Shown here piece by piece: positions 18,856-27,246 of a stretch of DNA of 64,000 nucleotides. This stretch comes from an uncultured Flavobacterium sp. (GTDB lineage Bacteria; Bacteroidota; Bacteroidia; Flavobacteriales; Flavobacteriaceae): contig NZ_OX638201.1 of the NCBI RefSeq assembly GCF_951805225.1, positions 5,394,001 through 5,458,000 of the forward strand, given 5' to 3'. The notes under the pieces are model-generated. The model made no database searches, had not been told where the DNA came from, and was given only the letters and a program-made list of their open reading frames with translations. The stretch's first letter is position 1. The number at the start of each line of letters is the position of its first letter. The translations under genes and the position numbers were made by a program.

Positions 18856-18992
18856 GGGTTAAAGGGTGGTAGAAAAAATCACAATGTATCACCATTACAA
18901 TTTTTAGACAAACTTCGTTAGGAGTTAAAGGTTGGTAGAAAAAGGTCGGTAGAAAATAAAATTAAACGCAATACATAAAATTGTCCCGTAGG
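18834..18992 (+). repeat. Two tandem repeat copies plus a related palindrome at the 3' end of the GH5 gene
   Basis: A segment of about 43 bp containing GACAAACTCCGTTAGGGGTT and ending GGTAGAAAAA (18834-18877) recurs at 18901-18943 with about four differences, a 66-bp period. The first copy includes the GH5 stop codon. A further piece (GTCCCGTAGGGATAAAACAA, with ACGCAATACATA just before it) at about 18967-18994 resembles parts of the nested palindrome at 23688-23875, so this is probably a dispersed family. The remaining bases up to the next gene at 19110 show nothing else. Confidence 0.7.
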
Positions 18993-19109
18993 GATAAAAC
19001 AATATTTAAAATTGATTGCATACGAACATTTAATTAACATAAGTTTTAAATTAATTTTTTTCAGTAAAGCCCTTGAAATACTAGCTTTACAAGATTAAAA
19101 TTTTTTAAC

Positions 19110-19949
19110 ATGAAAAAGATAAATACAATTGTTTTAGTAGTAATGCTGCTTTTGGTAAGCGGTTCATTTTATGGTCAAAATTTAAAAATTATGACCTACA
19201 ATATTCGTTTAGATGTTGCATCAGACGGAGAAAATGCATGGCCAAACCGGAAAGATTATTTTACTTCTCAAATACAATTTTATAGTCCGGATATATTTGG
19301 AGTTCAGGAAGCAACACCAAATCAAGTTACAGCGATAGCTTCGGCTTTGCCAAATTACGACAGATTTGGAATTGGTCGAGAAGAAGGCGGAACAGGAGAA
19401 GCGTGTACGATTTATTATAAAAAAGGACGTTTTCAGTTGTTGCAATCAAACACGTTTTGGTTGTCAGAAACGCCAGAAAAAGTATCAAGAGGTTGGGATG
19501 CAGCTTGCAACAGAGTTTGTACTTATGGACTTTTTAAAGATTTAAAAACTAAGAGAACATTTTGGGTTTTTAATCTTCATTTGGATCATATGGGCGAAGT
19601 AGCGAGAGTAAAAGGAGTAGAATTGGTTCTTTCGAAAATAAAAGAATTAAACACAAAGAAATATCCGGCATTTTTAATGGGAGATTTTAACTCAGAACCA
19701 GATACAAAACAAATTGCCGAGATAAAAAAAGTAATGGATGATACCAAAGATGTTTCGGTAGAAAAGCCTTTTGGACCATCAGGAACTTTCAATGATTTTG
19801 AACATGATAAACCTGTAACGTTGTTAATTGATTACATTTTTATCTCAAAAAATAGCGGATTAAAAATTCAAAAACACGCAGTACTAAGTGATTCTAAAGA
19901 TTTAAAATATCCCTCAGATCATTTACCTGTCTTAATAGAAATAGATTAG
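19110..19949 (+). CDS. Secreted endonuclease/exonuclease/phosphatase-fold protein within the PUL
   Basis: The 279-aa protein has a signal peptide (cleavage after FYGQ, about residue 22). The metallo-hydrolase fold motifs are in order: MTYNIR, VQEA, HLDHMG, GDFNSEP and the C-terminal SDHLPV. All catalytic positions appear present, so it should be an active Mg-dependent phosphohydrolase outside the cytoplasm. Members of this family occur in many Bacteroidetes PULs with no settled role; removal of phosphate groups from glycan or scavenging of phosphate from wall material are possibilities. It sits between GH5 and GH30, 2 bp before the latter, so it is co-transcribed with glucanases. Confidence 0.85.
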   Translation: MKKINTIVLVVMLLLVSGSFYGQNLKIMTYNIRLDVASDGENAWPNRKDYFTSQIQFYSPDIFGVQEATPNQVTAIASALPNYDRFGIGREEGGTGEACTIYYKKGRFQLLQSNTFWLSETPEKVSRGWDAACNRVCTYGLFKDLKTKRTFWVFNLHLDHMGEVARVKGVELVLSKIKELNTKKYPAFLMGDFNSEPDTKQIAEIKKVMDDTKDVSVEKPFGPSGTFNDFEHDKPVTLLIDYIFISKNSGLKIQKHAVLSDSKDLKYPSDHLPVLIEID

Positions 19950-19951
19950 AA

Positions 19952-21376
19952 ATGAAAAACATCAACAAAAAACTTCAAATTTTACTTTTACTGCCCTTAA
20001 TTGCAGTTCAAATAAAATGTGGAACTTCAAAAAATTCAGTTGCTACTTCTGGTAAAGCAGAATCGTGGATTACAACAACCGATGAGACATCAAAATTGCA
20101 AAAGCAAAATGATTTAGTTTTTAATTCAGAAACGAATTCAAATCAAATTATTTCAGTAGACGCTTCTCAAAAATTTCAAACTATCGAAGGTTTTGGATTT
20201 GCGTTGACTGGAGGAAGTGCTCAGGCGATATTAAAACTGGATAAAGCAAAGAAAGAAGCATTGCTTCAGGAATTGTTTTCCAGAAATAATGATGCAATTG
20301 GTTTGAGTTATTTGCGTATCAGTATTGGAGCTTCTGATTTGAATGAAACAGTTTTTTCGTATGATGATATGCCACAAGGGCAAACAGATTTAAAATTGGA
20401 ACACTTTAATCTTGGTCCGGATTTAAAAGATATTGTACCACTTTTAAAAGAAATTTTGGCAATAAATCCAAAGATAAAAATTATGGGTTCTCCATGGTCG
20501 CCTCCAGTTTGGATGAAAGACAACGGAAGCACAATAGGCGGAAGTTTACAGCCTAAATATTATCAGGTTTATGCAGAATATTTTGTAAAATATATTCAGG
20601 CAATGAAAGAACAGGGAATTGTAATTGATGCTATAACACCGCAAAACGAACCTTTGAATCCGAAAAATAATCCAAGCTTATTGATGCTTGCAGAACAACA
20701 GAGAGAATTTGTTAAAAACAATTTGGGGCCCGCTTTCGCGAAAGCAAAAATCAAAACCAAAATTGTAGTTTACGATCACAATTGTAACAAACCAGAATAT
20801 CCTTTGACAATATTAAATGATCCAAAAGCATTGCCATTTGTTGCAGGTTCAGCGTTTCATTTATACGAAGGAGATATCAGCGCTATGTCTACGGTTCACG
20901 ATGCATATCCAAAAAAAGATTTGTATTTTACCGAACAGTATACTGGATCAGGAAGTAATTTTGAATCGGATTTGAAATGGAGTGTGAAAAATGTAGTAAT
21001 TGGTTCGATGCGTAACTGGAGTGTAAACGCACTTTCATGGGGATTGGCAAATGATGAATATTACAAACCATTTACGCCAGGCGGATGTTCTACTTGTAAA
21101 GGTGCATTAATGATTGATCAGGCGCAAAATATAAAGAGAGAAGTTGGTTATTATATTATTGGTCACGCTTCAAAATTTGTTCCTGAAGGATCTGTTAGAA
21201 TTGGAAGTAATATTGCTGGTAATATATATAATGTTGCCTTTAAAACTCCAACAGGAAAAATCGTTTTAATTGTAGAAAACGACGGAACTTCTACAGAATC
21301 ATTCAATATCAAATACAACCAAAAACAAATTTCAACTACTTTAAACGCTGGTGCAGTCGCAACTTACGTTTGGTAA
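19952..21376 (+). CDS. GH30 family beta-glucanase (pair 2 member B)
   Basis: This 474-aa GH30 enzyme is the sister of the copy at 15608. It shares FQTIEGFGFALTGGSAQAI, the acid/base Glu233 (TPQNEP), the nucleophile Glu328 (YFTEQ) and the Cys loop (GGCSTCKGALM). Its N-terminus ends in VQIKC at Cys23, again a lipobox-like sequence with Lys at -1. The gene begins 2 bp after the phosphohydrolase-fold gene, so translation of the two may be coupled. The duplication is interrupted by the GH5 and phosphohydrolase genes. Presence of two divergent GH30 subtypes suggests different chain lengths or branch patterns as substrates, which is inferred. Confidence 0.88.
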   Translation: MKNINKKLQILLLLPLIAVQIKCGTSKNSVATSGKAESWITTTDETSKLQKQNDLVFNSETNSNQIISVDASQKFQTIEGFGFALTGGSAQAILKLDKAKKEALLQELFSRNNDAIGLSYLRISIGASDLNETVFSYDDMPQGQTDLKLEHFNLGPDLKDIVPLLKEILAINPKIKIMGSPWSPPVWMKDNGSTIGGSLQPKYYQVYAEYFVKYIQAMKEQGIVIDAITPQNEPLNPKNNPSLLMLAEQQREFVKNNLGPAFAKAKIKTKIVVYDHNCNKPEYPLTILNDPKALPFVAGSAFHLYEGDISAMSTVHDAYPKKDLYFTEQYTGSGSNFESDLKWSVKNVVIGSMRNWSVNALSWGLANDEYYKPFTPGGCSTCKGALMIDQAQNIKREVGYYIIGHASKFVPEGSVRIGSNIAGNIYNVAFKTPTGKIVLIVENDGTSTESFNIKYNQKQISTTLNAGAVATYVW

Positions 21377-21392
21377 TCAAAATTAAATGAGA

Positions 21393-23618
21393 ATGAAAAA
21401 ATTAACCACATTTACCTTGTTGATGTTATCGCTTTTTGCAACGGCACAACAAGAAACAATCGATCAGAAAGTAAATGCTTTATTGAAAAAGATGACTATT
21501 GAAGAAAAAATAGGTCAGCTTAATCAATATACCGGAGACAATCAGGCAACGGGACCAATTACAATAAATCCCAACAAACAATCTGAAATTAAACAAGGTT
21601 TAATAGGTTCGATGTTAAACATCATCGGAACAAAATACACCAGACAATATCAGGAATTAGCGATGCAATCACGTTTGAAAATTCCGTTGTTATTTGGTCA
21701 GGATGTTATTCACGGATATAAAACGACATTTCCAATTCCGTTGGCAGAAGCCGCAAGTTGGGATTTAACTGCGATTGAATTAGCTGCAAGAGTTGCGGCT
21801 ACAGAAGCTGCGGCAAGCGGAATTCACTGGACTTTTGCTCCAATGGTAGATATTAGCCGTGATCCGCGTTGGGGACGAGTTATGGAAGGTGCCGGAGAAG
21901 ATACTTACTTAGGTTCTAAAATTGCTTATGCGAGAGTAAAAGGTTTTCAAGGGAATAAACTGGGTGATTTAAACTCGGTTATGGCTTGCGTAAAACACTT
22001 TGCAGCTTATGGCGCAGGAGTTGGCGGAAGAGATTACAACTCAGTAGATATGAGCGAACGTATGTTGTTCGAAACGTATTTACCTCCATTTAAAGCAGCT
22101 CTTGATGCTGGTGCAGCGACTTTCATGAACTCATTCAATGATTTAAACGGAATTCCTGCTTCAGGAAATGCGCATTTGCAACGTGATATCCTAAAAGGAA
22201 AATGGAACTTTCAGGGATTCGTAGTTTCTGATTGGGGTTCTATTGGAGAAATGGTTGCTCACGGATATTCAAAAGATCTTAAAGCTGCAGCACTTTCTGC
22301 AATTACTGCCGGAAGTGATATGGATATGGAAAGTAATGCTTACAGATATAATTTGGCGGAATTGGTTAAAGAAGGCAAAGTTTCTATCGACTTAATTGAC
22401 GATGCTGTAAAACGTATTCTTCGCAAGAAATATGAATTAGGATTATTTGACGATCCGTACAGATATTCAGATGGAAAAAGAGAAGAAAAAGCCTTAAATA
22501 ATCCTGAAAATAGAAAAGCAGCACTTGAAGTAGCACAAAAAAGTATTGTTTTATTAAAGAATGATAATCAGACATTGCCAATCTCTAAAAGTGTAAAAAC
22601 AATTGCATTTATTGGACCAATGGTAAAAGAATACAAAGCCAATATGGGATTTTGGTCAGTAGAATTACCGGAAGTTAATTATGATAAATGGGTAGTTTCG
22701 CAATGGGATGGTTTGCAAAATAAAGTTGGAAAAAATACCAAATTGCTTTACGCGAAAGGTTGTGAAGTAGATGGAGATAACAAAGACGGATTTGCAGAAG
22801 CGGTTGCAACAGCACAACAAGCAGATGTTGTTATTTTGAGTATTGGCGAAAGACGCGATCAAAGTGGTGAAGCAAAAAGCCGCAGCAATCTTGGTTTACC
22901 GGGCGTTCAGGAAGATTTAGTAAAAGCAATTCAGGCAACAGGAAAACCGGTTGTAGTTTTGATAAATGCCGGAAGACCTCTTGTTTTTAACTGGACAGCA
23001 GACAATGTTCCTGCAATCGTATATACTTGGTGGTTAGGAACTGAGGCTGGAAATGCTATTGCAAATGTTTTATTTGGAGATTATAATCCTTCTGGAAAAT
23101 TGCCAATGACATTTCCAAGAGAAGTTGGACAAGTGCCAATTTATTACAATCATTTCAGTACCGGAAGACCAGCAAAAGATGAAAATGCAACGAACTATGT
23201 TTCGGCATATATTGATTTAAAAAACTCACCTAAATTTCCTTTTGGATACGGATTGAGTTATACACAATTCGGTTATTCTGATTTGAAATTATCTTCGACT
23301 AAAATAAAAAGCAACGAAACAATTAAAGTTTCTTTCCAATTATCAAACGTTGGAAAAGTTGCCGGAGAAGAAGTAGTACAATTATACTTGAAAGATAAAT
23401 TTGGATCTGTAGTAAGACCAGTTTTAGAATTAAGAGATTTTCAAAAAGTAAAATTAAATGCTGGAGAAACTAAAACTATCGAATTTACAATTGACAAAGA
23501 GAAACTTTCTTTCTATAATGATAAATTAGAATGGGGAGCTGAACCAGGAGATTTTGAATTAATGATTGGAACTTCGTCAGCTGATATTAAGTTAAGATCT
23601 AATTTTGAATTACTATAA
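21393..23618 (+). CDS. GH3 family beta-glucosidase (BglX-like)
   Basis: GH3 enzymes release glucose from the non-reducing end of beta-gluco-oligosaccharides and would finish the breakdown here. The 741-aa protein has a signal peptide (cleavage after FATA) and the two-domain GH3 barrel and sandwich. Motifs include GQDVIHGYKTTFPIPLAEAA, the nucleophile Asp280 in GFVVSDWGS, KHFAAYG and the C-terminal FnIII-like domain starting near SKFPFGYGLSYTQF-type sequence. I preferred the ATG at 21393 (MKKLTTF) because it gives a standard signal peptide; an ATG at 21387 adds Met-Arg. Lack of a lipobox suggests the periplasm. A strong terminator ends the locus. Confidence 0.93.
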   Translation: MKKLTTFTLLMLSLFATAQQETIDQKVNALLKKMTIEEKIGQLNQYTGDNQATGPITINPNKQSEIKQGLIGSMLNIIGTKYTRQYQELAMQSRLKIPLLFGQDVIHGYKTTFPIPLAEAASWDLTAIELAARVAATEAAASGIHWTFAPMVDISRDPRWGRVMEGAGEDTYLGSKIAYARVKGFQGNKLGDLNSVMACVKHFAAYGAGVGGRDYNSVDMSERMLFETYLPPFKAALDAGAATFMNSFNDLNGIPASGNAHLQRDILKGKWNFQGFVVSDWGSIGEMVAHGYSKDLKAAALSAITAGSDMDMESNAYRYNLAELVKEGKVSIDLIDDAVKRILRKKYELGLFDDPYRYSDGKREEKALNNPENRKAALEVAQKSIVLLKNDNQTLPISKSVKTIAFIGPMVKEYKANMGFWSVELPEVNYDKWVVSQWDGLQNKVGKNTKLLYAKGCEVDGDNKDGFAEAVATAQQADVVILSIGERRDQSGEAKSRSNLGLPGVQEDLVKAIQATGKPVVVLINAGRPLVFNWTADNVPAIVYTWWLGTEAGNAIANVLFGDYNPSGKLPMTFPREVGQVPIYYNHFSTGRPAKDENATNYVSAYIDLKNSPKFPFGYGLSYTQFGYSDLKLSSTKIKSNETIKVSFQLSNVGKVAGEEVVQLYLKDKFGSVVRPVLELRDFQKVKLNAGETKTIEFTIDKEKLSFYNDKLEWGAEPGDFELMIGTSSADIKLRSNFELL

Positions 23619-23648
23619 AATTACAATCTCCAAAAACTGTAATTAAAT

Positions 23649-23682
23649 AAAAAAGCGGAGTTCCAGGACTCCGCTTTTTTTA
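23649..23682 (+). terminator. Terminator closing the PUL
   Basis: AAGCGGAGT and ACTCCGCTT pair around a short CCAGG loop and are followed by a run of T. It lies about 30 bp after the GH3 stop codon. Confidence 0.9.
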
Positions 23683-23687
23683 TGTAA

Positions 23688-23875
23688 ATGCCAATCAGTA
23701 GTTGAAAATGTGCCGTTAGGCACTAAATATTGGTAGAAAACATGAATTGGAATAAATTTAGCGTGCCGTAGGTACGCAATACATATCATTTTGTTGCGTA
23801 CCTACGGCACGCCAACGAATTTCAAACTGATATAACTACCGATATTTAGTGCCTAACGGCACTCTTGATTGGCAT
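23688..23875. repeat. Nested-palindrome element of 188 bp (MITE or REPIN-like)
   Basis: Three concentric inverted repeats are visible: ATGCCAATCA at 23688-23697 with TGATTGGCAT at 23866-23875; a 27-bp arm starting GTGCCGTTAGGCAC at 23710-23736 with its partner at 23836-23862; and GCGTGCCGTAGGTACGCAA at 23761-23779 with its exact complement at 23794-23812. Each arm also contains its own small palindrome (GTGCC GTTA GGCAC). There is no coding sequence inside, so any mobility would have to be supplied in trans. Confidence 0.85.
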
Positions 23876-23887
23876 ATATAAAGAATT

Positions 23888-24094
23888 TTAGTTAAAGTGT
23901 TTTTTGAAATTGAATTTTATTTTATTCAAAATACCATCTTCTATAATATCAATTCCAATTCCAGAATTGCTATCAGCCACTTCGTGATGCGCATTTCTGA
24001 AATCTTCAAAATCCTTCTCCGGAATTTCTAAGTTAATCAAAGGTTTAAAATCTATCCAAATCGTTCCTCCGTTTTTGGTGATTTTTTTACGACT
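23888..24094 (-). pseudogene. Duplicated C-terminal fragment of the transglutaminase-like gene
   Basis: Bases 23939-24094 match 27396-27551, the 3' end of the transglutaminase-like gene, at all but one of 156 positions. The frame stays open in the fragment and ends at a TAA at 23888-23890, but its last 15 or so codons (DGILNKIKFNFKKHFN) differ from the intact gene (QGFMNLMKFNFNKLVK) while remaining similar. There is no start codon or upstream domain, so it is a remnant. The mix of near-identical and diverged parts suggests a lost paralogue partly overwritten by recombination. Confidence 0.88.
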
Positions 24095-24435
24095 TTACTT
24101 ATTTTACCAATTAAAGATTAACTTTAAAAGTACTATAACTAAGAGATGAACTTCATTAAAAAGGATTAGATATAGGATATGGTTTCGAAGTCTCCCGACT
24201 TCCTACCCATTCCAATATTATATTTTTATAGCTTTTTCCCGATTTATTTACTTAAGATCTTTTGATTGTTTAATTCATCAATGATATTATTCATGAACTG
24301 GATTTGATTATGAGGATTTAAGCGAAGTGGGAGGGCTTATAAATAATCTTTTTCCAGGACTAGCCAGAGGAAAATCTAACCATACCAGGTTGTATCTGCA
24401 ATTTACGCTATTGGTTTATTGTGCAGTCTAAATTA
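24095..24435. other. Gene-free AT-rich stretch with degenerate remnants
   Basis: No open frame of note occurs. A segment near 24181-24215 (CGAAGTCTCCCGACTTCCTA) resembles 27071-27106 (AAAGTCTCCCGAGTTTGTAC) on the other side of the coupled gene pair. Bases 24330-24420 have a less AT-rich composition than the surroundings and may be a decayed gene, which I could not recognise. Confidence 0.45.
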
Positions 24436-25041
24436 TTAAAACATATTATCGATTGATTTAAACTCTTTCTTGATATTGTTTTTAATATCATAATTAGTTT
24501 CTATTGAATCAATTTTAGTAGCATTTAATTCATCATTCTTTAATTCATATTTTATCAAAACATATTTATATTTTTCTGCTAAAGTTCCATCATCAGTTAC
24601 TTTTGGAGTATATGAAACGATAAATTCAATTTTGTCAGTTCGTTCCTTAACCCATACAAAAGTTAATGAAGTTCGTAAGTCATTTGTTATAACTTCTTTA
24701 TTTTTTAAGTTTATTATATTTAGTGATAAACTATTGTTGTTCGCTAAAACAGGTAAAAATAAGATACTATCTTTTAGTATTTTATATCCGTATAATTTAT
24801 ATTTTTTTGATTCAATTATTGAAACTCCGTTTATTGGGAAAATATTGTCATTATAATCAAAGTATCTGAATCTTAACGTATCTTTCTTTAAATTGACTTT
24901 TTTTAATTTGTATTCTAAAGTTATAAATCCGTTAGTATCTTTTGTAATGGCCAAATAATCTTTTTCATTTTTATTCAGATTATTTTTACCGCAGGATATT
25001 AATAGTAAGCATGCTATTATTATAATTAAATTTCTCATCAT
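24436..25041 (-). CDS. Small lipoprotein coupled to the glucosaminidase gene; candidate immunity protein
   Basis: The 201-aa product starts MMRNLIIIIACLLLISCGKN, a lipoprotein signal with Cys at 17, so it should be anchored facing the periplasm or surface. The rest is a beta-rich, charged globular domain with no motif I recognise. Its ATG overlaps the stop of the upstream glucosaminidase gene (ATGA), so the two are translationally coupled and should be made in fixed ratio. A periplasmic lipoprotein tightly linked to a peptidoglycan-degrading protein that lacks a signal peptide fits an immunity role. That role is inferred; a lipoprotein of unrelated function cannot be excluded. Confidence 0.7.
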   Translation of the reverse strand: MMRNLIIIIACLLLISCGKNNLNKNEKDYLAITKDTNGFITLEYKLKKVNLKKDTLRFRYFDYNDNIFPINGVSIIESKKYKLYGYKILKDSILFLPVLANNNSLSLNIINLKNKEVITNDLRTSLTFVWVKERTDKIEFIVSYTPKVTDDGTLAEKYKYVLIKYELKNDELNATKIDSIETNYDIKNNIKKEFKSIDNMF

Positions 25042-26873
25042 TCTTTATTAATTTCGTTTTTAATGCTTAGATAGTTTTCGTTTTGAGCTTGTATCTCTTC
25101 TATGCTATTACTTAAATCTTCTTTTTCTTTTTTGCTTACATTGTTGCTTTGCAGTTTTTTTATTTCCTGATTTATTGATGAGTTATTTTTTGATATTTCA
25201 TAATCAATGCTCTGAATTAGTCTTTTTTTAGTCGATTTTATTTGTAACAATAATGATTTTCCATATTTATTATCATTTGAAATTATAGTTCCTTTACCAT
25301 TAGGTTTTGAAGTTATTACATCATCAAAATTATATGCGCCATGTCCGGTTTTATTTCTAGTTTTTTCATCTTCTATATATATACCTGTGTAAAAAGCTTT
25401 ATCTATATCGTCGGATGTAAAATTTTCATTTTTAATTAGTTTTTCAATACCAGGCCATTTTTTAAATTTACTAGTAAAATAGTCTTTAATAGAGGCGTCA
25501 TAGCCACCTACATTTGAATAGTCCTTAATTCTAATTTGAGCGTTTTTCACCTTATAATCATTACCATTCGTTGAAGTTCCAAACAGATTGTAATCTCCTC
25601 TACGTTCGGCTGCAGTACCCCAACCAGATTCAAGTGTAGCCTGAGATGCAATTAACATTGCTCCTTTGGCGCTTGCACCTTTTGCTTTGGCTTGATTGTA
25701 TATCTTAATAACGATAGTAATTAGAAATTCATGATGTATCGGATCTTTGCTAAATATATCTATCAATGATGAAGAATTATTGTAAATAAATTTATGTACA
25801 AACTGATTATTGTCTTTGTTACTGTCGCCAAAGGTATAGTTTTTGCTATCTAATAAAGTTCCTGAAGCTCTAAAATACATATTATCCGCTCCAATTTCAG
25901 GATACATTTTTTGAACGCCTAAATCAGGATATATTATTCTTTGGGTTTGTATTGTTATTTTTTCCGGTAAATTTGGGAAAATTGATTTTAGTAATAAGAA
26001 TAATTCGTCATGTTCAGAAAATAACTGCTGAATATTTATATTTGGCTTTATGATCTTCTTTATTAAAATATCGTAATATTCTTTCAAATATAGGTTTTTT
26101 TCTTCTTTCGATAACTCTGATAATTTAAAAATCAGTGACTCACTTAATTTTTCCCAGTTTACATTATTAATAGAGGTTTCAGAAATTTTATATTGATTCT
26201 TACCTTCTTTTTTCGTTTCAATATTGATTTGTTCAGCAAAATGTTCCTGACCTTTTTTGGTGTTAAAATCTTTAGAAATTTGAGTTTTGTAAATAGTTGA
26301 ATCAAGATCGTTTTCAATCAGAATAACATCGAATTTCTTTTTGATTTCGGTTTTGATTATATCTGAATATGCCTTATTACCAGTATATGCCTTATTTCCA
26401 GTGACTGGAATTTCTGATGGAATTATAAGGCTTTGTTGTGTTGATATACTATTATATATTTGAGTGGTTGGTCTGTCATTTAAGTTTGTCGAACTAATAT
26501 TAGTAGCTACTAAAGAATCAATTGTTTTACTGTTATCTGTAGTAGCAAAAAAAAGAGATTTAGGAACTGCTTTTGAAATGTTAGAATCTTGTTTTGTTTT
26601 CTCTAAAGTTGGAATAGTTGTGTCAGAAACTATTGGACTTTTAATTTTTTCTAAAGTAGTGCTTTCATTTTTTTCAATTGAGATATTTGAAAGGATTGAA
26701 GAATTAGCATTTTGATATTCCTGCCATAGTTGTACTATATCTTTTTCCTGTCTCATTTCTATTGAAATTTTTGCTAGTTCTTTTAGAAAGATTTCTTTTA
26801 AATCCTCTGAGCGTTTTACAGTAGGGATGTTTTTTATTGCAATATTGAAATTGTGAATTACATTTTTACTCAT
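25038..26873 (-). CDS. Glucosaminidase-domain protein without signal peptide; candidate peptidoglycan-targeting effector
   Basis: The 611-aa protein has three parts: a low-complexity Ser/Thr/Lys-rich N-terminal 180 residues with a doubled TGNKAY hexapeptide (158-169), a middle region of unknown fold, and an endo-beta-N-acetylglucosaminidase domain at about 385-520. That domain shows the FlgJ/AtlA-type catalytic Glu415 (SQATLESGWGTAA), the YNLFG block (428-432), and GGYDASIKDY. The C-terminal 70 residues are a charged coiled coil (IKKLQSNNVSKKEKEDLSN). There is no signal peptide or membrane segment, unusual for a cell-wall hydrolase, so it must be exported another way or by lysis. No PAAR, VgrG or Rhs part is visible. 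Its frame overlaps the lipoprotein gene by 4 bp. Confidence 0.82.
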   Translation of the reverse strand: MSKNVIHNFNIAIKNIPTVKRSEDLKEIFLKELAKISIEMRQEKDIVQLWQEYQNANSSILSNISIEKNESTTLEKIKSPIVSDTTIPTLEKTKQDSNISKAVPKSLFFATTDNSKTIDSLVATNISSTNLNDRPTTQIYNSISTQQSLIIPSEIPVTGNKAYTGNKAYSDIIKTEIKKKFDVILIENDLDSTIYKTQISKDFNTKKGQEHFAEQINIETKKEGKNQYKISETSINNVNWEKLSESLIFKLSELSKEEKNLYLKEYYDILIKKIIKPNINIQQLFSEHDELFLLLKSIFPNLPEKITIQTQRIIYPDLGVQKMYPEIGADNMYFRASGTLLDSKNYTFGDSNKDNNQFVHKFIYNNSSSLIDIFSKDPIHHEFLITIVIKIYNQAKAKGASAKGAMLIASQATLESGWGTAAERRGDYNLFGTSTNGNDYKVKNAQIRIKDYSNVGGYDASIKDYFTSKFKKWPGIEKLIKNENFTSDDIDKAFYTGIYIEDEKTRNKTGHGAYNFDDVITSKPNGKGTIISNDNKYGKSLLLQIKSTKKRLIQSIDYEISKNNSSINQEIKKLQSNNVSKKEKEDLSNSIEEIQAQNENYLSIKNEINKE

Positions 26874-27246
26874 GATTTTTTTGTGTAAAAATAACCTTAC
26901 TGTGTGGCATTGTGAAATTTTGTACTTATCATGTTCAGTAGTTTCAATAAGTTTTGTTTTCGCTCAAGTAAAAGCAATAGATATTATTATCGTAATTTTA
27001 ATTTGTATTTCAGGAAAGAAATAAAACAAAAAACGTTTTACAAAGTATTTATAAATATTATTATAAGTTTTATGTTTTCAAAGTCTCCCGAGTTTGTACC
27101 AGCTCTAATGTCACAGGTAAGGTATTAAATAAAAAACTCGATCTAAAAAAGTTCTTTAAAGTAAAAAGAGGTATTCAAGTAAGTTAAAATAAGCTCTGAG
27201 AATACTTTGTACGAAAGTGTTTTCTATTACCTCCGAGTATACCAAG
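26874..27246. other. Gene-free spacer upstream of the coupled pair
   Basis: This AT-rich spacer must contain the promoter of the glucosaminidase gene. No ORF here is credible. The only notable sequence is at 27071-27106, which resembles 24181-24215 on the far side of the pair. Confidence 0.45.

Noticed and set aside
23688..23875. Insertion sequence
   Set aside because: There are inverted repeats but no transposase frame inside, so only a non-autonomous element can be claimed.
24320..24425. Less AT-rich stretch resembling a broken gene
   Set aside because: Translations on both strands show short open pieces only and no family I can name, so I did not call a pseudogene.
26931..27128. Small plus-strand frames upstream of the glucosaminidase gene
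   Set aside because: They are low-complexity frames in AT-rich DNA, run against the neighbouring genes and have no recognisable feature.
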